64,000 nt of DNA from Pseudoalteromonas luteoviolacea (GCF_000814765.1 NZ_JWIC01000004.1:682001-746000), one strand, 5' to 3'. Positions 45,533 to 54,661 are shown, counted from the stretch's first letter. Notes: generated from the sequence alone by a model not told the origin. Program-made: numbers and translations.

Positions 45533-45640
45533 ATGAATTTGCTTTCCAATACACAAGATAATTGTCAGTGGCGTTCAGTCACATGGCTTATTGTGTAGCG
45601 GTTTAGCTATTTTTCTAACCGCGATGATAAGTGCGGTTAG
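45533..45640 (+). promoter_or_regulatory. Possible leader peptide and alternating stem-loops before the EamA gene
   Basis: A 21-codon frame (45533-45598) containing two Trp codons ends exactly where a set of complementary segments begins: GCGGTT (45598-45603), CTAACCGC (45615-45622) and GCGGTTAG (45633-45640). The middle segment can pair with either outer one, the second pairing being a perfect 8-bp stem. This resembles an attenuator, but the frame has a weak Shine-Dalgarno and no T-run follows the second stem. Confidence 0.35.
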
Positions 45641-45696
45641 TTAATTCTGAAAAATCACCTCATTTATCGTCCTTTTTACAACAAGGATTAATAATA

Positions 45697-46596
45697 ATGC
45701 CCGTGCAACTGTCTTATGCATTTGTAGTCTTAATTTGGTCTACTACTCCGTTGACGATAGTCTGGAGTAGTTCGACGATGGCACCTACAACGAGTGTTTT
45801 ATTGAGAATGCTGTTGGCGCTGATTTTGGCAGCGATTGTGGTGACAATGAGCAGAATAAAAATGCGTTGGACAAAAACAGCGTGGCTTTTATACGCCTTT
45901 TCAGGTGGCGGAATTTTCATTGGCATGATGCTATCCTATTTGGCTTCTCGAACCGTTCCATCAGGGGTGATCTCTTTGGTTTTTGGCTTAGCCCCCATCG
46001 TTTCCGGTGTCTTGGCCCAAAAGCTACTAGGAGAAGATAAGCTTACTATCATCAAAAAGAGTGCTTTGGGGTTAGCTTTAGTTGGCATGTTTTTAGTGTG
46101 TTTTACACAGCTACAAGAATTGAATTTAGAGCCACTGGGTTTGATATTCGTTGTGCTTGCGACTATAAATTTTAGTATCAGCGGTATCTTGGTGAAACGG
46201 GTCAAAATTGCTATTCACCCTATGGCGACAACATTTGGTTCACTGCTCGTTGCTACGCCTTGCTTTTTTATTATGTGGTTGCTCTGCGGTGCACCGTTTG
46301 AGGTTGCTAGTTGGAGCGAAAAGTCTATGTTGTCGACTTTATATTTGGGAATATTCGGATCGTTTTTCGGCTTTCTCGCATATTTTCATATATTACAAAA
46401 GTTGAAGGCAAGTACTGTAGCGTTAACAACATTGATCACGCCAGGGCTAGCAATGACATTAGGCGCATGGGTGAATGATGAAACGATCACACCACTGTTA
46501 TTAATAGGTGCGATCACCATAATTGTTAGTTTGGCACTTTATCAATTTGGCGATTCGTTGAGATTGGTTAATTTGATGAAGAAGAAAGCGTCTTAA
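45697..46596 (+). CDS. EamA/DMT-family transporter 2
   Basis: A 299-residue membrane transporter with about ten helices in two EamA halves. The N-terminus 'MPVQLSYAFVVLIWSTTPLTIVWSS' is typical of the RhaT/EamA group; the second half has 'FGSFFGFLAYFHILQKLKAS' and 'TLITPGLAMTLGAWVNDE'. ATG 45697 is preceded by AAGGATTA, so the longer frame from 45631 is rejected. Substrate unknown, although amino acids are exported by several relatives. The upstream region contains the possible leader described at 45533. Confidence 0.88.
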   Translation: MPVQLSYAFVVLIWSTTPLTIVWSSSTMAPTTSVLLRMLLALILAAIVVTMSRIKMRWTKTAWLLYAFSGGGIFIGMMLSYLASRTVPSGVISLVFGLAPIVSGVLAQKLLGEDKLTIIKKSALGLALVGMFLVCFTQLQELNLEPLGLIFVVLATINFSISGILVKRVKIAIHPMATTFGSLLVATPCFFIMWLLCGAPFEVASWSEKSMLSTLYLGIFGSFFGFLAYFHILQKLKASTVALTTLITPGLAMTLGAWVNDETITPLLLIGAITIIVSLALYQFGDSLRLVNLMKKKAS

Positions 46597-46780
46597 GTAA
46601 AGGTGTAAGCCTGAGCCCAAAAAGCGCTAACAAGATAAAGCACATTATTGGCTCAAGTCATTTTACAACAAGTGAGATGAATTTATTACCGCGTATAAAT
46701 AACAGGTTTAATTCCTCTAACAATATGTGGTAAAAATAGTAACATCGTTGAATCAAAATATAATTATAAGTTTAGGGACA

Positions 46781-47248
46781 ATGAAATTAGCATTCGAAGA
46801 CTTTCAGTTTGATATTCAAGCGTTGGCACTGTCGAAAGACGGAAGAAAAATATCATTAAAAGAAAAGCCAGCACAAATTCTTGCTATGTTGATAACTCAG
46901 CCAGATAAGATCCACAGTAAAATGGAGATCTTAGAAAAAGTTTGGCCTGGCAGAACCGTCACTGAGCAAGTTGTATTTCAGAACATTGGTCATTTGAGAG
47001 CGCTTTTTGGAGATCAATCCATCAAGACATTCTCAAAAAAAGGGTATCAATGGCAATTGCCGTGCGACACAGTAGAAAGCGCCTTACAAGAGCTTGCTGC
47101 GAATGGTATTACTATTGAACACCATTCAAATGACCGTGCTTCAACTCAAAACCCCAATGAGAAAAACGGCATACAGCCTCCGTGGACAATGATTATACCT
47201 ATGCTAGTTGCGCTGGCTGCGGTTGGAGGCTTTATCACGCTATCTTAA
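46781..47248 (+). CDS. Short ToxR/CadC-like winged-helix protein with a C-terminal membrane helix
   Basis: A 155-residue protein. Residues 1-95 form an OmpR/PhoB-type winged helix ('KEKPAQILAMLITQPDKIHSKMEILEKVW', 'FSKKGYQWQLP'), then a linker, then one membrane helix (about 135-153, 'TMIIPMLVALAAVGGFITL'). This is the membrane-bound layout of CadC or ToxR, but the periplasmic sensor domain is absent; the protein stops after the helix. AGGGACA precedes ATG 46781. It may sense through a partner or be a truncated regulator. The target is unknown. Confidence 0.82.
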   Translation: MKLAFEDFQFDIQALALSKDGRKISLKEKPAQILAMLITQPDKIHSKMEILEKVWPGRTVTEQVVFQNIGHLRALFGDQSIKTFSKKGYQWQLPCDTVESALQELAANGITIEHHSNDRASTQNPNEKNGIQPPWTMIIPMLVALAAVGGFITLS

Positions 47249-47283
47249 AGTTGGTAACTCGGTGCCTAGGTTGTGATGTAAAA

Positions 47284-47310
47284 TCAGCCCCGACAGTTTT
47301 GCGGGGCTGA
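47284..47310. terminator. Strong GC-rich stem-loop after the winged-helix gene
   Basis: TCAGCCCCG (47284-47292) and CGGGGCTGA (47302-47310) form a perfect 9-bp stem with a 9-base loop, 35 bases after the stop. The plus strand lacks a T-run, while the minus strand reads TTTTA after it. The rest of the gap up to 47512 shows no gene. Confidence 0.6.
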
Positions 47311-47512
47311 AAGCAATTTGGACAGCGTTTAACTTGGCTTTTTCGTATTGGCGTGATGCAGGTGGTTGGAGGTTAAATAATTGAACTAATTTAAGGTTTT
47401 ACTGTCGAAAGTTAAGTCTATAAGAGCTATTTAAGGGCATATTTGACCTGTTGTTATTGGTACTATTAAGTTAGCCTGCCCTTGAGGCTATTTTGACCAA
47501 AAGGAGTTTTTT

Positions 47513-48022
47513 TTGACTACGATAGCATACCATCATCCAACGCAAACCATTTGTGTTGATAGTTTGACCACCACATCGCAAAGCATTGTCACCCATGATG
47601 CGCAAAAATGCCAAAAAGTACACAACGGATTTATTTTTGCATCCGGTAATTGTACGGAAATTTATCACCTATTGAGTAATTGGCAAAAAAATTGTTTTGA
47701 AGCGATAGGGTGTACATTTTTCTTTATTAATAAGTTTGATCAGGTATTTTACGGAGAAATACGTCACGGCAAACGCTTCTTGGAACCGTTGCAAATGAAC
47801 TGGGCAATTGGCTCTGGTGCTAATTGGGCAATAGCGGCAATGGACTTTGGTAAGAGCGCGCTGGAAGCCGTTCAATATGCTTGTACGAGAGATAAATCCA
47901 CAGGAGGGAAGGTGCATTCGTTCAGTTTAAAACAGACGGCAAGCTGGTTGTCTTTGGGTTGTACTCAAAAACATCTCATCGCATTACCAGAGGTCAAGCA
48001 TTTGCAAAAAATAGAAATCTAG
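47513..48022 (+). CDS. HslV/proteasome-like Ntn hydrolase
   Basis: A 169-residue protein with the N-terminal signature of proteasome-type peptidases: 'MTTIAYHHPTQTICVDSLTT', in which Thr2 would become the nucleophile after Met removal. Later features are 'GFIFASGNC', 'GSGANWAIAAMDFGKSALEAVQYACTRDKSTGG', equivalent to the 'GSG--YA-GAL' and 'A---D--TGG' elements of the family. The start is TTG with AAGGAG about 6 bases upstream. No HslU or other AAA+ partner is near, so it may work alone or with a distant unfoldase. Related stand-alone proteins occur in phages and bacteria; substrate unknown. Confidence 0.72.
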   Translation: MTTIAYHHPTQTICVDSLTTTSQSIVTHDAQKCQKVHNGFIFASGNCTEIYHLLSNWQKNCFEAIGCTFFFINKFDQVFYGEIRHGKRFLEPLQMNWAIGSGANWAIAAMDFGKSALEAVQYACTRDKSTGGKVHSFSLKQTASWLSLGCTQKHLIALPEVKHLQKIEI

Positions 48023-48080
48023 CTATCTCTTATTCGCATAGGTACACTGATTGTTTGTTTGATTTCGGAGCGATTTACAC

Positions 48081-48806
48081 ATGACGACGCTTTATATTAC
48101 TGGTGCAGGTGTCAGTGCTGAGAGTGGCATTCCTACTTTCCGTGGCGAGGATGGCTATTGGACGATTGGCAGCCGCAATTATACGCCTCAGCAAATGGCA
48201 ACTCGAGCGATGTATGAGCAAAATCCGGCTGAATTTTTAAAGTGGTATTATCATCGTTTTGTGACGTATCGTCATCACGGTCCAAATACAGTGCATCATT
48301 GGCTAGCTGATAAGTTATTAATCACCCAGAATATTGATGGATTAGATGGCAAAGCGGGGAATAACGACTTTATTTCTATTCATGGGCGAATTGATAAAAT
48401 GACCCTATACCATGTCCAAGGTGAAGAAGTGGGCATTGAAACGACACCGTGGGCGCAAGTTGATGAACGTAATTTGACTGAATCGTTGCTGGAGTTGTTC
48501 AAGATCTCTAGTCAAGGGCCTGAGCTTAACGTCTCCCTCAAGCCGTTTGTTTTGCTTTTTGATGAGTTTTATACCGATTTATACGGCATAAATAGGGCAC
48601 AGCAGCGGATGTGGGATGCCAGTAAAATGGTGTTCATGGGCACTTCTTTCAGTGTTAATATCACACAGATGGCTTTGGATATAGCGCGTCACAAGGATAT
48701 ACCTGTAGAGGTCGTAGACCCTAATCCGGCTCACATTATGCACAGTCATGTAAAGTATTTTCCAATGACTGCAAAGGAGTATATTGAAATTGGCGACCAT
48801 ACCTAA
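48081..48806 (+). CDS. Sir2-family NAD-dependent deacylase lacking zinc cysteines
   Basis: A 241-residue sirtuin-like protein. The NAD-binding motif 'GAGVSAESGIPTFRG' (residues 8-22), 'TQNIDGLDG' and the 'IHG' motif with the presumed catalytic His101 are present, as is a C-terminal Rossmann strand 'VVDPNPAH'. The four cysteines that hold zinc in most sirtuins are absent; the whole protein has no cysteine. It would remove acyl groups from lysine, or perform a related NAD-consuming reaction. Its end overlaps the acetyltransferase start by 23 bases, suggesting coupled production. Confidence 0.85.
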   Translation: MTTLYITGAGVSAESGIPTFRGEDGYWTIGSRNYTPQQMATRAMYEQNPAEFLKWYYHRFVTYRHHGPNTVHHWLADKLLITQNIDGLDGKAGNNDFISIHGRIDKMTLYHVQGEEVGIETTPWAQVDERNLTESLLELFKISSQGPELNVSLKPFVLLFDEFYTDLYGINRAQQRMWDASKMVFMGTSFSVNITQMALDIARHKDIPVEVVDPNPAHIMHSHVKYFPMTAKEYIEIGDHT

Positions 48807-49404
48807 GTTGGCTGCGGTTGCTCAACTTGAGACGGAGCGCTTAGTGTTGCGGCAATGGCAGGAAACGGACAAAATACCTTTTGCCCAATTGTGTTCAGAT
48901 CCCCAAGTGATGCGCTACTTTCCCGAGCAGCTAAACAAAAATGAAAGTGACGCGTTGAGCCAAAAAATCAAGGCCTTAATCGATGAGCGTGGTTATGGTT
49001 TTTGGGCTGTTTCACTCAAGGAAAATATACCTCACGTGCCTACGACATTAACGACCAATCGATTTATTGGTTTTGTTGGCCTGCATTGGCAAACACAGGT
49101 GATGCCTGATCAGCCTTTTATGGAAATTGGCTGGCGACTGCATCGGCATTTTTGGCGCCAAGGTTATGCACTTGAAGCTGCAAAATCGGCACTCGCTTTT
49201 GCTTTTGAGACTTTAACATTAAATCAAGTCTATGCGTTTACGGCGACGGCAAACATCCCTTCTCAAAAGTTGATGACTCGCTTGGGAATGCAAAACCAAA
49301 ATCGAGACTTTGCGCACCCAGCGCTACCCAGTGGCCATGCTTTGCAAGCTCACTGCTTATATGCAATTACTCGTCAGCAATTTGAAAAGCTAAACTTAGT
49401 GTAG
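48784..49404 (+). CDS. GNAT-family N-acetyltransferase (RimJ/RimL-like)
   Basis: A 206-residue acetyltransferase of the RimJ/RimL type: 'ETERLVLRQWQETDKIPFAQLCSDPQVMRYFP', 'IGFVGLHWQ', and the acetyl-CoA region 'RLHRHFWRQGYALEAAKSAL' followed by 'NIPSQKLMTRLGM'. The start TTG 48784 lies inside the end of the sirtuin gene and has AAGGAG upstream. It transfers an acetyl group from acetyl-CoA to an amine, possibly a protein N-terminus or small molecule. The overlap with a deacylase gene is notable. It converges with the gene at 49396, the ends overlapping by 9 bases. Confidence 0.9.
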   Translation: MKLATIPKLAAVAQLETERLVLRQWQETDKIPFAQLCSDPQVMRYFPEQLNKNESDALSQKIKALIDERGYGFWAVSLKENIPHVPTTLTTNRFIGFVGLHWQTQVMPDQPFMEIGWRLHRHFWRQGYALEAAKSALAFAFETLTLNQVYAFTATANIPSQKLMTRLGMQNQNRDFAHPALPSGHALQAHCLYAITRQQFEKLNLV

Positions 49405-50106
49405 TTGGCACAACACATTGATATCAATCTGATAATAGCTAGCAATAATGAGTAAAACTTGATTTTTTGGATCAAGGTTTATCTTATGGCTTTTCATCGC
49501 CCCTTTTACATGGCTGAGGTTGCTACTTAGAGGGGAGGTATTGCCCGCTTGTTCTGCCTCAATGAGCGCAAATAGTGCGGTAAGCTCGTGTTCGGGTAAG
49601 TCTTTGTTATTCAAGTTGTACACGAAATAGCATTCTAACGGTGTTAACCCATGTTGGTTACGTACTCGGAGTGTTTTAGCCAATGATTCATTGCGCTCAA
49701 ATAGTAAGAGTGAGCGAATAAAATTAAACGGCGGTGGTGATTGCTCTGCGTTGGCAAATAGCGCATGCAAAAACGTATTACCTTGATGGTTAGTTTGTGA
49801 AAATGCGTCAGCAGCTTGTAGTGCGGGCATAAAAAAGTTCACCCTATCACTGTTGTTTAATCCCGCGATTATGCCAGAGGGGAGACCATGAGCCACAATA
49901 CATTGTGCTGCGATATTTTGATAATCTGCATAGCGAGTTGTTTGTGACTCAGCAATTTCAAAGCAAAATTTGAGCTGCGCAGCACGGCCAAGGTCATTTT
50001 GTTGCTGGTAGACCGCGCATATTTTTGCTAAATCTTTGCTGCGAATAGCCAAGAGCAGTTCAGCAACGGCTTGCTCATTACTATTGTTATTGGGTACCTG
50101 CGTCAT
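49396..50106 (-). CDS. Ankyrin-like protein, unknown function
   Basis: A 236-residue cytoplasmic protein, mostly helical. Two segments match ankyrin-repeat style: 'TNHQGNTFLHALF' and 'RNQHGLTPLECYF', in the middle of the protein, separated by about 45 residues. This suggests two degenerate ankyrin repeats used for protein contact. No catalytic motif or signal peptide. It is convergent with the GNAT gene. Function unknown. Confidence 0.65.
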   Translation of the reverse strand: MTQVPNNNSNEQAVAELLLAIRSKDLAKICAVYQQQNDLGRAAQLKFCFEIAESQTTRYADYQNIAAQCIVAHGLPSGIIAGLNNSDRVNFFMPALQAADAFSQTNHQGNTFLHALFANAEQSPPPFNFIRSLLLFERNESLAKTLRVRNQHGLTPLECYFVYNLNNKDLPEHELTALFALIEAEQAGNTSPLSSNLSHVKGAMKSHKINLDPKNQVLLIIASYYQIDINVLCQLH

Positions 50107-50256
50107 TGTCTATCCTCATTTCTAAACTGCCTGCACATTACACATCATCACTTTACTCGATAACGCGTATTACCAACAGAGTAATTTGCTTGGCGCTTGA
50201 AAAGTATTCGCATCGACCCTATAGCATTGTCATACTGGTAATAAGGTGTATCAAGT

Positions 50257-50475
50257 ATGGTCTGGCAAATAGGTGTATTTTTGCTGCTGTGTGCAGTGAT
50301 TGTATTGTTGTATCGAGCGATACTCTGGGCAAAGAAAATGCCAAAAGGTGCTTTTTTATTTATGGCTTTAATGCCATTAATAGCATTATTCCCAATTCCG
50401 CCGCCACAATTTAAAAATATTGCCAAGGCGAAGCAGGAGCAAAGGAAAAAACAGCGCACTGAAGAAGATGAGTAA
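50257..50475 (+). CDS. Small membrane protein, unknown function
   Basis: A 72-residue protein with two hydrophobic helices (about 3-22 and 32-50) and a very polar, Lys/Gln/Glu-rich tail ending in 'RKKQRTEEDE'. ATG 50257 has AAGGTG about 10 bases upstream. It lies 42 bases before the ACT-domain gene, possibly in the same transcript. I do not recognise the family. Confidence 0.6.
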   Translation: MVWQIGVFLLLCAVIVLLYRAILWAKKMPKGAFLFMALMPLIALFPIPPPQFKNIAKAKQEQRKKQRTEEDE

Positions 50476-50517
50476 ACTTACTAATAAATCGAAATAAGAA
50501 TAAAAGGGGTCACTATT

Positions 50518-50931
50518 ATGAAAGGGGAGATGAACTTAACGGTATTACTTGCCAGTATGGAGCCGGTGTTATCTTCGGATCTTTATGTGTACGCGGTTGT
50601 GTCTGAACGGCAACTTAAAGAGCTTGATATGGCTAATATACAGGGTCTATTTCGAGAAAAAGAAGGCATGACGGTGATCACCACCAAAACGTATGCTCAA
50701 GCGCGAGGTATAAAATATCAGGGAGATTATCGCTGTATTACGCTTAATGTACATTCCAGTTTGGAAGCAGTCGGTTTAACGGCTGCATTTGCTACTGTAC
50801 TGGGCCAAAATCAGATCAGCGCAAATGTGGTTGCTGGGTATTACCATGATCATATTTTTGTACAAGATAGCTGTGCCGATAAAGCGCTGCAATGTTTACT
50901 CAAGTTGTCTCGAGAGAATCAAAGTAAGTAG
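50518..50931 (+). CDS. ACT-domain-containing protein
   Basis: A 137-residue protein made of two ACT-type halves: an N-terminal one with 'LTVLLASMEPVLSSDLYVYAVV' and a C-terminal one with 'YRCITLNVHSSLEAVGLTAAFATVLGQNQISANVVAGYYHDHIFV', the pattern of small stand-alone ACT proteins. ACT domains usually bind amino acids for allosteric control. No enzyme domain is fused. The start is at 50518 with AAAGGGG upstream. Ligand unknown. Confidence 0.82.
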   Translation: MKGEMNLTVLLASMEPVLSSDLYVYAVVSERQLKELDMANIQGLFREKEGMTVITTKTYAQARGIKYQGDYRCITLNVHSSLEAVGLTAAFATVLGQNQISANVVAGYYHDHIFVQDSCADKALQCLLKLSRENQSK

Positions 50932-50946
50932 GTGGCGAGATAACCT

Positions 50947-50969
50947 CAAAAAAGGCTGCGGTGCAGCCT
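50947..50969 (-). terminator. Terminator of adhP
   Basis: AGGCTGC (50953-50959) and GCAGCCT (50963-50969) form a 7-bp stem with a 3-base loop. Seven As on the plus strand (50947-50953) give a T-run on the minus strand, as expected for the end of adhP. Confidence 0.85.
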
Positions 50970-50988
50970 AGCAAGTTGGGATAAAAAA

Positions 50989-52002
50989 CTAATCCATGGT
51001 CAAGACAATACGGCCTTGAATATCACTTTTGATCATTTGTTCGAAGACCTGATTAATATTGGTCAGTGGCTGGGTTTGCACAATAGCTCGTACTTTACCG
51101 GAGGCTGCAAACTCCAAGCATTCGATTAGATCTTGTCGTGTACCTACAATGCTGCCGATTACGCTGATCCCTTTCAAAACAGTATCGAAAATGGGAATAG
51201 GTAGCGCATCATTTGGCAAGCCCACTAATACGCATTTTCCACCGCGTTTGACGCTCTGATATGCGCTATCAAAAGCGGCTTTTGATGCCGCAGTGCATAT
51301 GACCGCTTGCACACCTCCAAACTGTGCTTGGATGTGTTGTGCAGGGTCAGTATTCTCATAATCGATACAGATATCCGCGCCTAACTCTTTTGCCAGTACA
51401 AGTTTATTTTCTCCGGTATCTACGGCGATAACATTTAACCCCATGGCTTTGGCATATTGAATAGCGAGATGGCCCAGCCCCCCGACCCCCACAATGGATA
51501 CCCATTGGCCTGGTTTTGCGTCGCTAACCTTGAGTGCTTTGTAGGTCGTTACACCGGCACAAAAGAGCGGTGCGGCTGCAACGAAATCTAGGTTTTCTGG
51601 AATTTTGATGGCGTAGTGCGCATCCGCTAAGCAATATTCAGCATAGCTGCCATCAACGGAGTAGCCGCTATTTTGTTGGTCGGGACACAGATTTTCATTG
51701 CCTTGCAAACAGTGTTCGCAGTGACCGCATGCAGAGTGTAGCCATGGGATCCCGACTTTGTCACCAATGTCGATATGCGTCACGTCATCCGCTTTTTTGA
51801 CGACAGTCCCCACGCCTTCATGGCCGGGGATCAAGGGCATTTTAGGCTTTACAGGCCAATCCCCATGACATGCGTGCAAGTCTGTATGGCATACACCGCA
51901 GGCAGCCACTTTTACTAGCACGGTTCCAGGCCTTATTTCAGGCTGTGCGACGTCTTCGATACGCAGTGGATCTTTAAACTGATGAGCGACAGCAGCTTTC
52001 AT
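50989..52002 (-). CDS. adhP: Zinc-dependent alcohol dehydrogenase (AdhP)
   Basis: A 337-residue zinc alcohol dehydrogenase. Catalytic zinc ligands are in '[16 protein letters not shown]' and 'GHEGVG'; the structural zinc cysteines in '[15 protein letters not shown]'; NAD-binding '[18 protein letters not shown]' follows. It interconverts alcohols and aldehydes with NAD. AAGGCAC precedes the ATG. A terminator lies downstream. It could process aldehydes from the oxidase-decarboxylase pair 5-8 kb away, but the genes are not one operon. Confidence 0.93.
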   Translation of the reverse strand: MKAAVAHQFKDPLRIEDVAQPEIRPGTVLVKVAACGVCHTDLHACHGDWPVKPKMPLIPGHEGVGTVVKKADDVTHIDIGDKVGIPWLHSACGHCEHCLQGNENLCPDQQNSGYSVDGSYAEYCLADAHYAIKIPENLDFVAAAPLFCAGVTTYKALKVSDAKPGQWVSIVGVGGLGHLAIQYAKAMGLNVIAVDTGENKLVLAKELGADICIDYENTDPAQHIQAQFGGVQAVICTAASKAAFDSAYQSVKRGGKCVLVGLPNDALPIPIFDTVLKGISVIGSIVGTRQDLIECLEFAASGKVRAIVQTQPLTNINQVFEQMIKSDIQGRIVLTMD

Positions 52003-52422
52003 GTTTGTGCCTTATTAATTTAGAAGTTGTTATTGAGTTTATCGCCTTTTGCTTTTGTATTATTGATCGGGCTCAAGATTCGGGTGTGATAGTTAACTTT
52101 TATAAATTAGGTAATATTTATAAAGAGTTAGCTGAACAGTGGAGTCATTTCTCTACAGCGTAATATGTGGGCGGCATGTTCTTGTATAGCAATCAGGCCG
52201 GGCGTATTTTTCTAGGTCAATGAGGGTTTTTTAATATACGCCAATGGGCGTTTAAACCACCTTGTTGATTGATGCAGATTTGGTTTATGCACGAGCGACT
52301 ATCCGGTTTATATTGCTTGGACGAAAACGGTAAAACAGCGACCACAGTCTGCTGAATAACATGAAATGGATACACGCAAGCACCCATCTCACAACGCCGA
52401 ATAAGGCCGTACTGACGCCGTA
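52003..52422. other. Intergenic region with short inverted repeats
   Basis: About 420 bases without a gene. GGCGTAT (52201-52207) can pair with ATACGCC (52236-52242), and part of the latter can pair instead with GGCGT (52247-52251). The stretch next to 52002 must hold the adhP promoter, and the part near 52400 lies downstream of the histidine kinase gene. Nothing else is seen. Confidence 0.4.
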
Positions 52423-53895
52423 TTAAGAAGCGTCAGCACTTCTTACTTGGAATATAAACTCACTGCCTTGGCCAAGGCGACTGTTCACTTTGATCTCTGA
52501 TTTTATGAGTTCAATTAACCTGGCTGTGATTGCAAGGCCAAGTCCAGCATGAGACTTTTTACATCCACGGGTATTACTTGCTTGATATCGAGCTTCGAAA
52601 ATATAGGGCAATTCTTTTGGGCTGATCCCAACTCCGGTATCTTGCACCGCGATACTATATGATTTATCCATCGCGCATATTGAAATGCAGATATTACCTT
52701 TGGCAGGCGTATGACGCAGGGCATTTTCAATGAGGTTACTTAAAATGCGTTCCAACTTGGCAATGTCAGAGAAAACGGTAAAGTCGCAGTCAGTTGGTGA
52801 GATGCTCAATGATATATCTGCTTGTTGCGCTTTAAGTGCAAACTTAGCGAGAATATCATAGATGAGTTCCCCTAGATTGAAGACTTCAAAGTTGACATTA
52901 GACTGACCAGATTCTAAGTGTGCCAATTCAAATATTTGGTCAATGAGACTTTTTAATTGGTTGCAGTTTTTAAGTGCAATGGCGAGATACTCTTGTTCAT
53001 TGATACCAGCAGGCGGCGTTTTTTCTATTAACTCTAGATAGCCTTGTAATGACGCCAGTGGGGTGCGAAGGTCATGAGATAAGTGTGCAAGTAATTTTCG
53101 GCGTTGCTCATCGATGGCGGTGAGCTGCGTCATTTGCTGGTGGATGGTGTCCAGCATACTATTGACACTTTGGCCGACAAGGTGAATTTCATTGTGTTTT
53201 GATGGCCAAGCGATTTTTTCGGAGGATTGTGTATCAAAGTTGTTTTGCTCGACAGTTTGAATAAATTGACTCAAACGTTGTAAAGGTTGGGTCATAGTTC
53301 TAAATAGCAACAACAGAATGGCAAATAGAAAGACCCCCATTGCAACTAACCATGCGGTGCTTTTAGCCAGCTGTTCAGAACTTTTAATTTGCGCACTAAT
53401 CGAGTCTGCGATGGCTGAACCGATAATCACATACAAGTAGCCTTGCAACGTGTCCCCGTTATAAACGGGCGAGACGGAAAAAATTTTTTTTTGTTCAATT
53501 GAGCGTGGGTCTTCGCCATAGACAGGGAGTTTGTTGGGCTCATTTATCAATTGAATCAGGGGTCTAAGGTCTATCGATTGTCTTTTCACTTCGCCGGGTT
53601 TAGCGGAGTAGGTGAGCAGCTTACCACTGGGGTCGACAAAGTAAAATTCAAAGGCAGGGCCCAGCACCATCAAAGTATGGAACAGATTTTCCAGTGCTTT
53701 GTAATCATATACCCCTTGTTTTAGCAGCGGGTTATCTTGTGCCAAATGTTCCGCGAGCCCTAAATGCAATTGCTGCTCTGCTTGGGAGCGAGACACTGAC
53801 GCGAGGTCTTGTGTCCAAAACACAAATGCGGAGACTGTCAGCATAAACACGCCGGTGATGATCAATGCAAGGCGATGATAGAGTGAAAAGGTCAT
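52423..53895 (-). CDS. Membrane sensor histidine kinase
   Basis: A 490-residue kinase with two membrane helices (about 10-28 and 182-200) enclosing a periplasmic sensor region, then a HAMP-like linker, a dimerisation domain with phospho-acceptor His274 ('LLAHLSHDLRTPLASLQGYLE') and an ATPase domain ('NLIENALRHTPAKG', 'VQDTGVGISPKELPYIFEARYQAS', 'GLGLAI'). Its start overlaps the stop of the response regulator (ATGA), so the two are made together. The periplasmic region with 'FEFYFVDPSGKLLTYS' resembles a double-Cache-like fold. The signal is unknown. Confidence 0.93.
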   Translation of the reverse strand: MTFSLYHRLALIITGVFMLTVSAFVFWTQDLASVSRSQAEQQLHLGLAEHLAQDNPLLKQGVYDYKALENLFHTLMVLGPAFEFYFVDPSGKLLTYSAKPGEVKRQSIDLRPLIQLINEPNKLPVYGEDPRSIEQKKIFSVSPVYNGDTLQGYLYVIIGSAIADSISAQIKSSEQLAKSTAWLVAMGVFLFAILLLLFRTMTQPLQRLSQFIQTVEQNNFDTQSSEKIAWPSKHNEIHLVGQSVNSMLDTIHQQMTQLTAIDEQRRKLLAHLSHDLRTPLASLQGYLELIEKTPPAGINEQEYLAIALKNCNQLKSLIDQIFELAHLESGQSNVNFEVFNLGELIYDILAKFALKAQQADISLSISPTDCDFTVFSDIAKLERILSNLIENALRHTPAKGNICISICAMDKSYSIAVQDTGVGISPKELPYIFEARYQASNTRGCKKSHAGLGLAITARLIELIKSEIKVNSRLGQGSEFIFQVRSADAS

Positions 53896-54623
53896 AACCG
53901 TTCCTGTTGTAAAGGCTTCGAATTGAGTTTATACCCCACTCCCCAAACCGTTTCGATAATCGCTTGGTCTGTGAGTTTCTCTAGTTTGGTGCGAATACGA
54001 TTAATATGCGAGTTTACTGTGTGCTCATAACCAAGGTGGTCGTATCCCCAAACCGACTCGAGCAACTGAGCACGTGAAAATACTTGATTAGGGTGTTTGG
54101 CAAAAAACAACATTAGCTCGAACTCGGTGGCAGTTAAATCCAGTTGCTTTTGGTGCAAGGAGACTTCATGGCAATGCGGATCAACTTGCAAATCACCCAG
54201 GGTAATGGGGTGTGAAGTCCCATTGGGGATTTCAATGGTTTGCTGTGCTTCTAGTAATTTAATATGTCTGAGCTGTGCTTTGATACGCGCTTGAAACTCT
54301 CGATAACTACAGGGTTTGCAAATGTAGTCATCAGCCCCCATTTCTAAACCAATAATGCGGTCCATCTCACTACTTTTTGAAGTCAACATGACAACACTAA
54401 TTTTGGGGTGTAGTGTTTTTATCTCTCGACACAGTGTTAACCCATCGACTTGGGGCAACATAATGTCTAATAACACGATGGCATATTTTTGATTTGATAG
54501 CTGAGACATAACACCTTCTCCAGTCGAAAGGTGATCAACTTCAAGGTCAAGTTCGTTTAAATGTACTTGAAGCAAACGAGCGATGTCTAAATCGTCTTCG
54601 ACAATGAGCACACGTTGATGCAT
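53892..54623 (-). CDS. OmpR-family response regulator
   Basis: A 243-residue regulator with a receiver domain (phosphorylated Asp53 in 'IVLLDIMLPQVDG', acidic pair 'EDD' at 9-11, Lys in 'MLTSKSSEMD') and an OmpR-type winged helix ('ATEFELMLFFAKHPNQVFSRAQLLESVWGYD', 'HINRIRTKLE'). GGAGGTT precedes the ATG. It lies 74 bases downstream of the spondin-domain lipoprotein gene, on the same strand, so it may control these secreted proteins; this is inferred from position. Confidence 0.94.
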   Translation of the reverse strand: MHQRVLIVEDDLDIARLLQVHLNELDLEVDHLSTGEGVMSQLSNQKYAIVLLDIMLPQVDGLTLCREIKTLHPKISVVMLTSKSSEMDRIIGLEMGADDYICKPCSYREFQARIKAQLRHIKLLEAQQTIEIPNGTSHPITLGDLQVDPHCHEVSLHQKQLDLTATEFELMLFFAKHPNQVFSRAQLLESVWGYDHLGYEHTVNSHINRIRTKLEKLTDQAIIETVWGVGYKLNSKPLQQERL

Positions 54624-54661
54624 AGACTAACCTCCTGCCTGTGCTATTACACAAGCAAACA

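Noticed and set aside
50148..50459. Minus-strand frame opposite the small membrane protein at 50257
   Set aside because: Frame 50257-50475 has a better start signal and a typical two-helix plus charged-tail profile.
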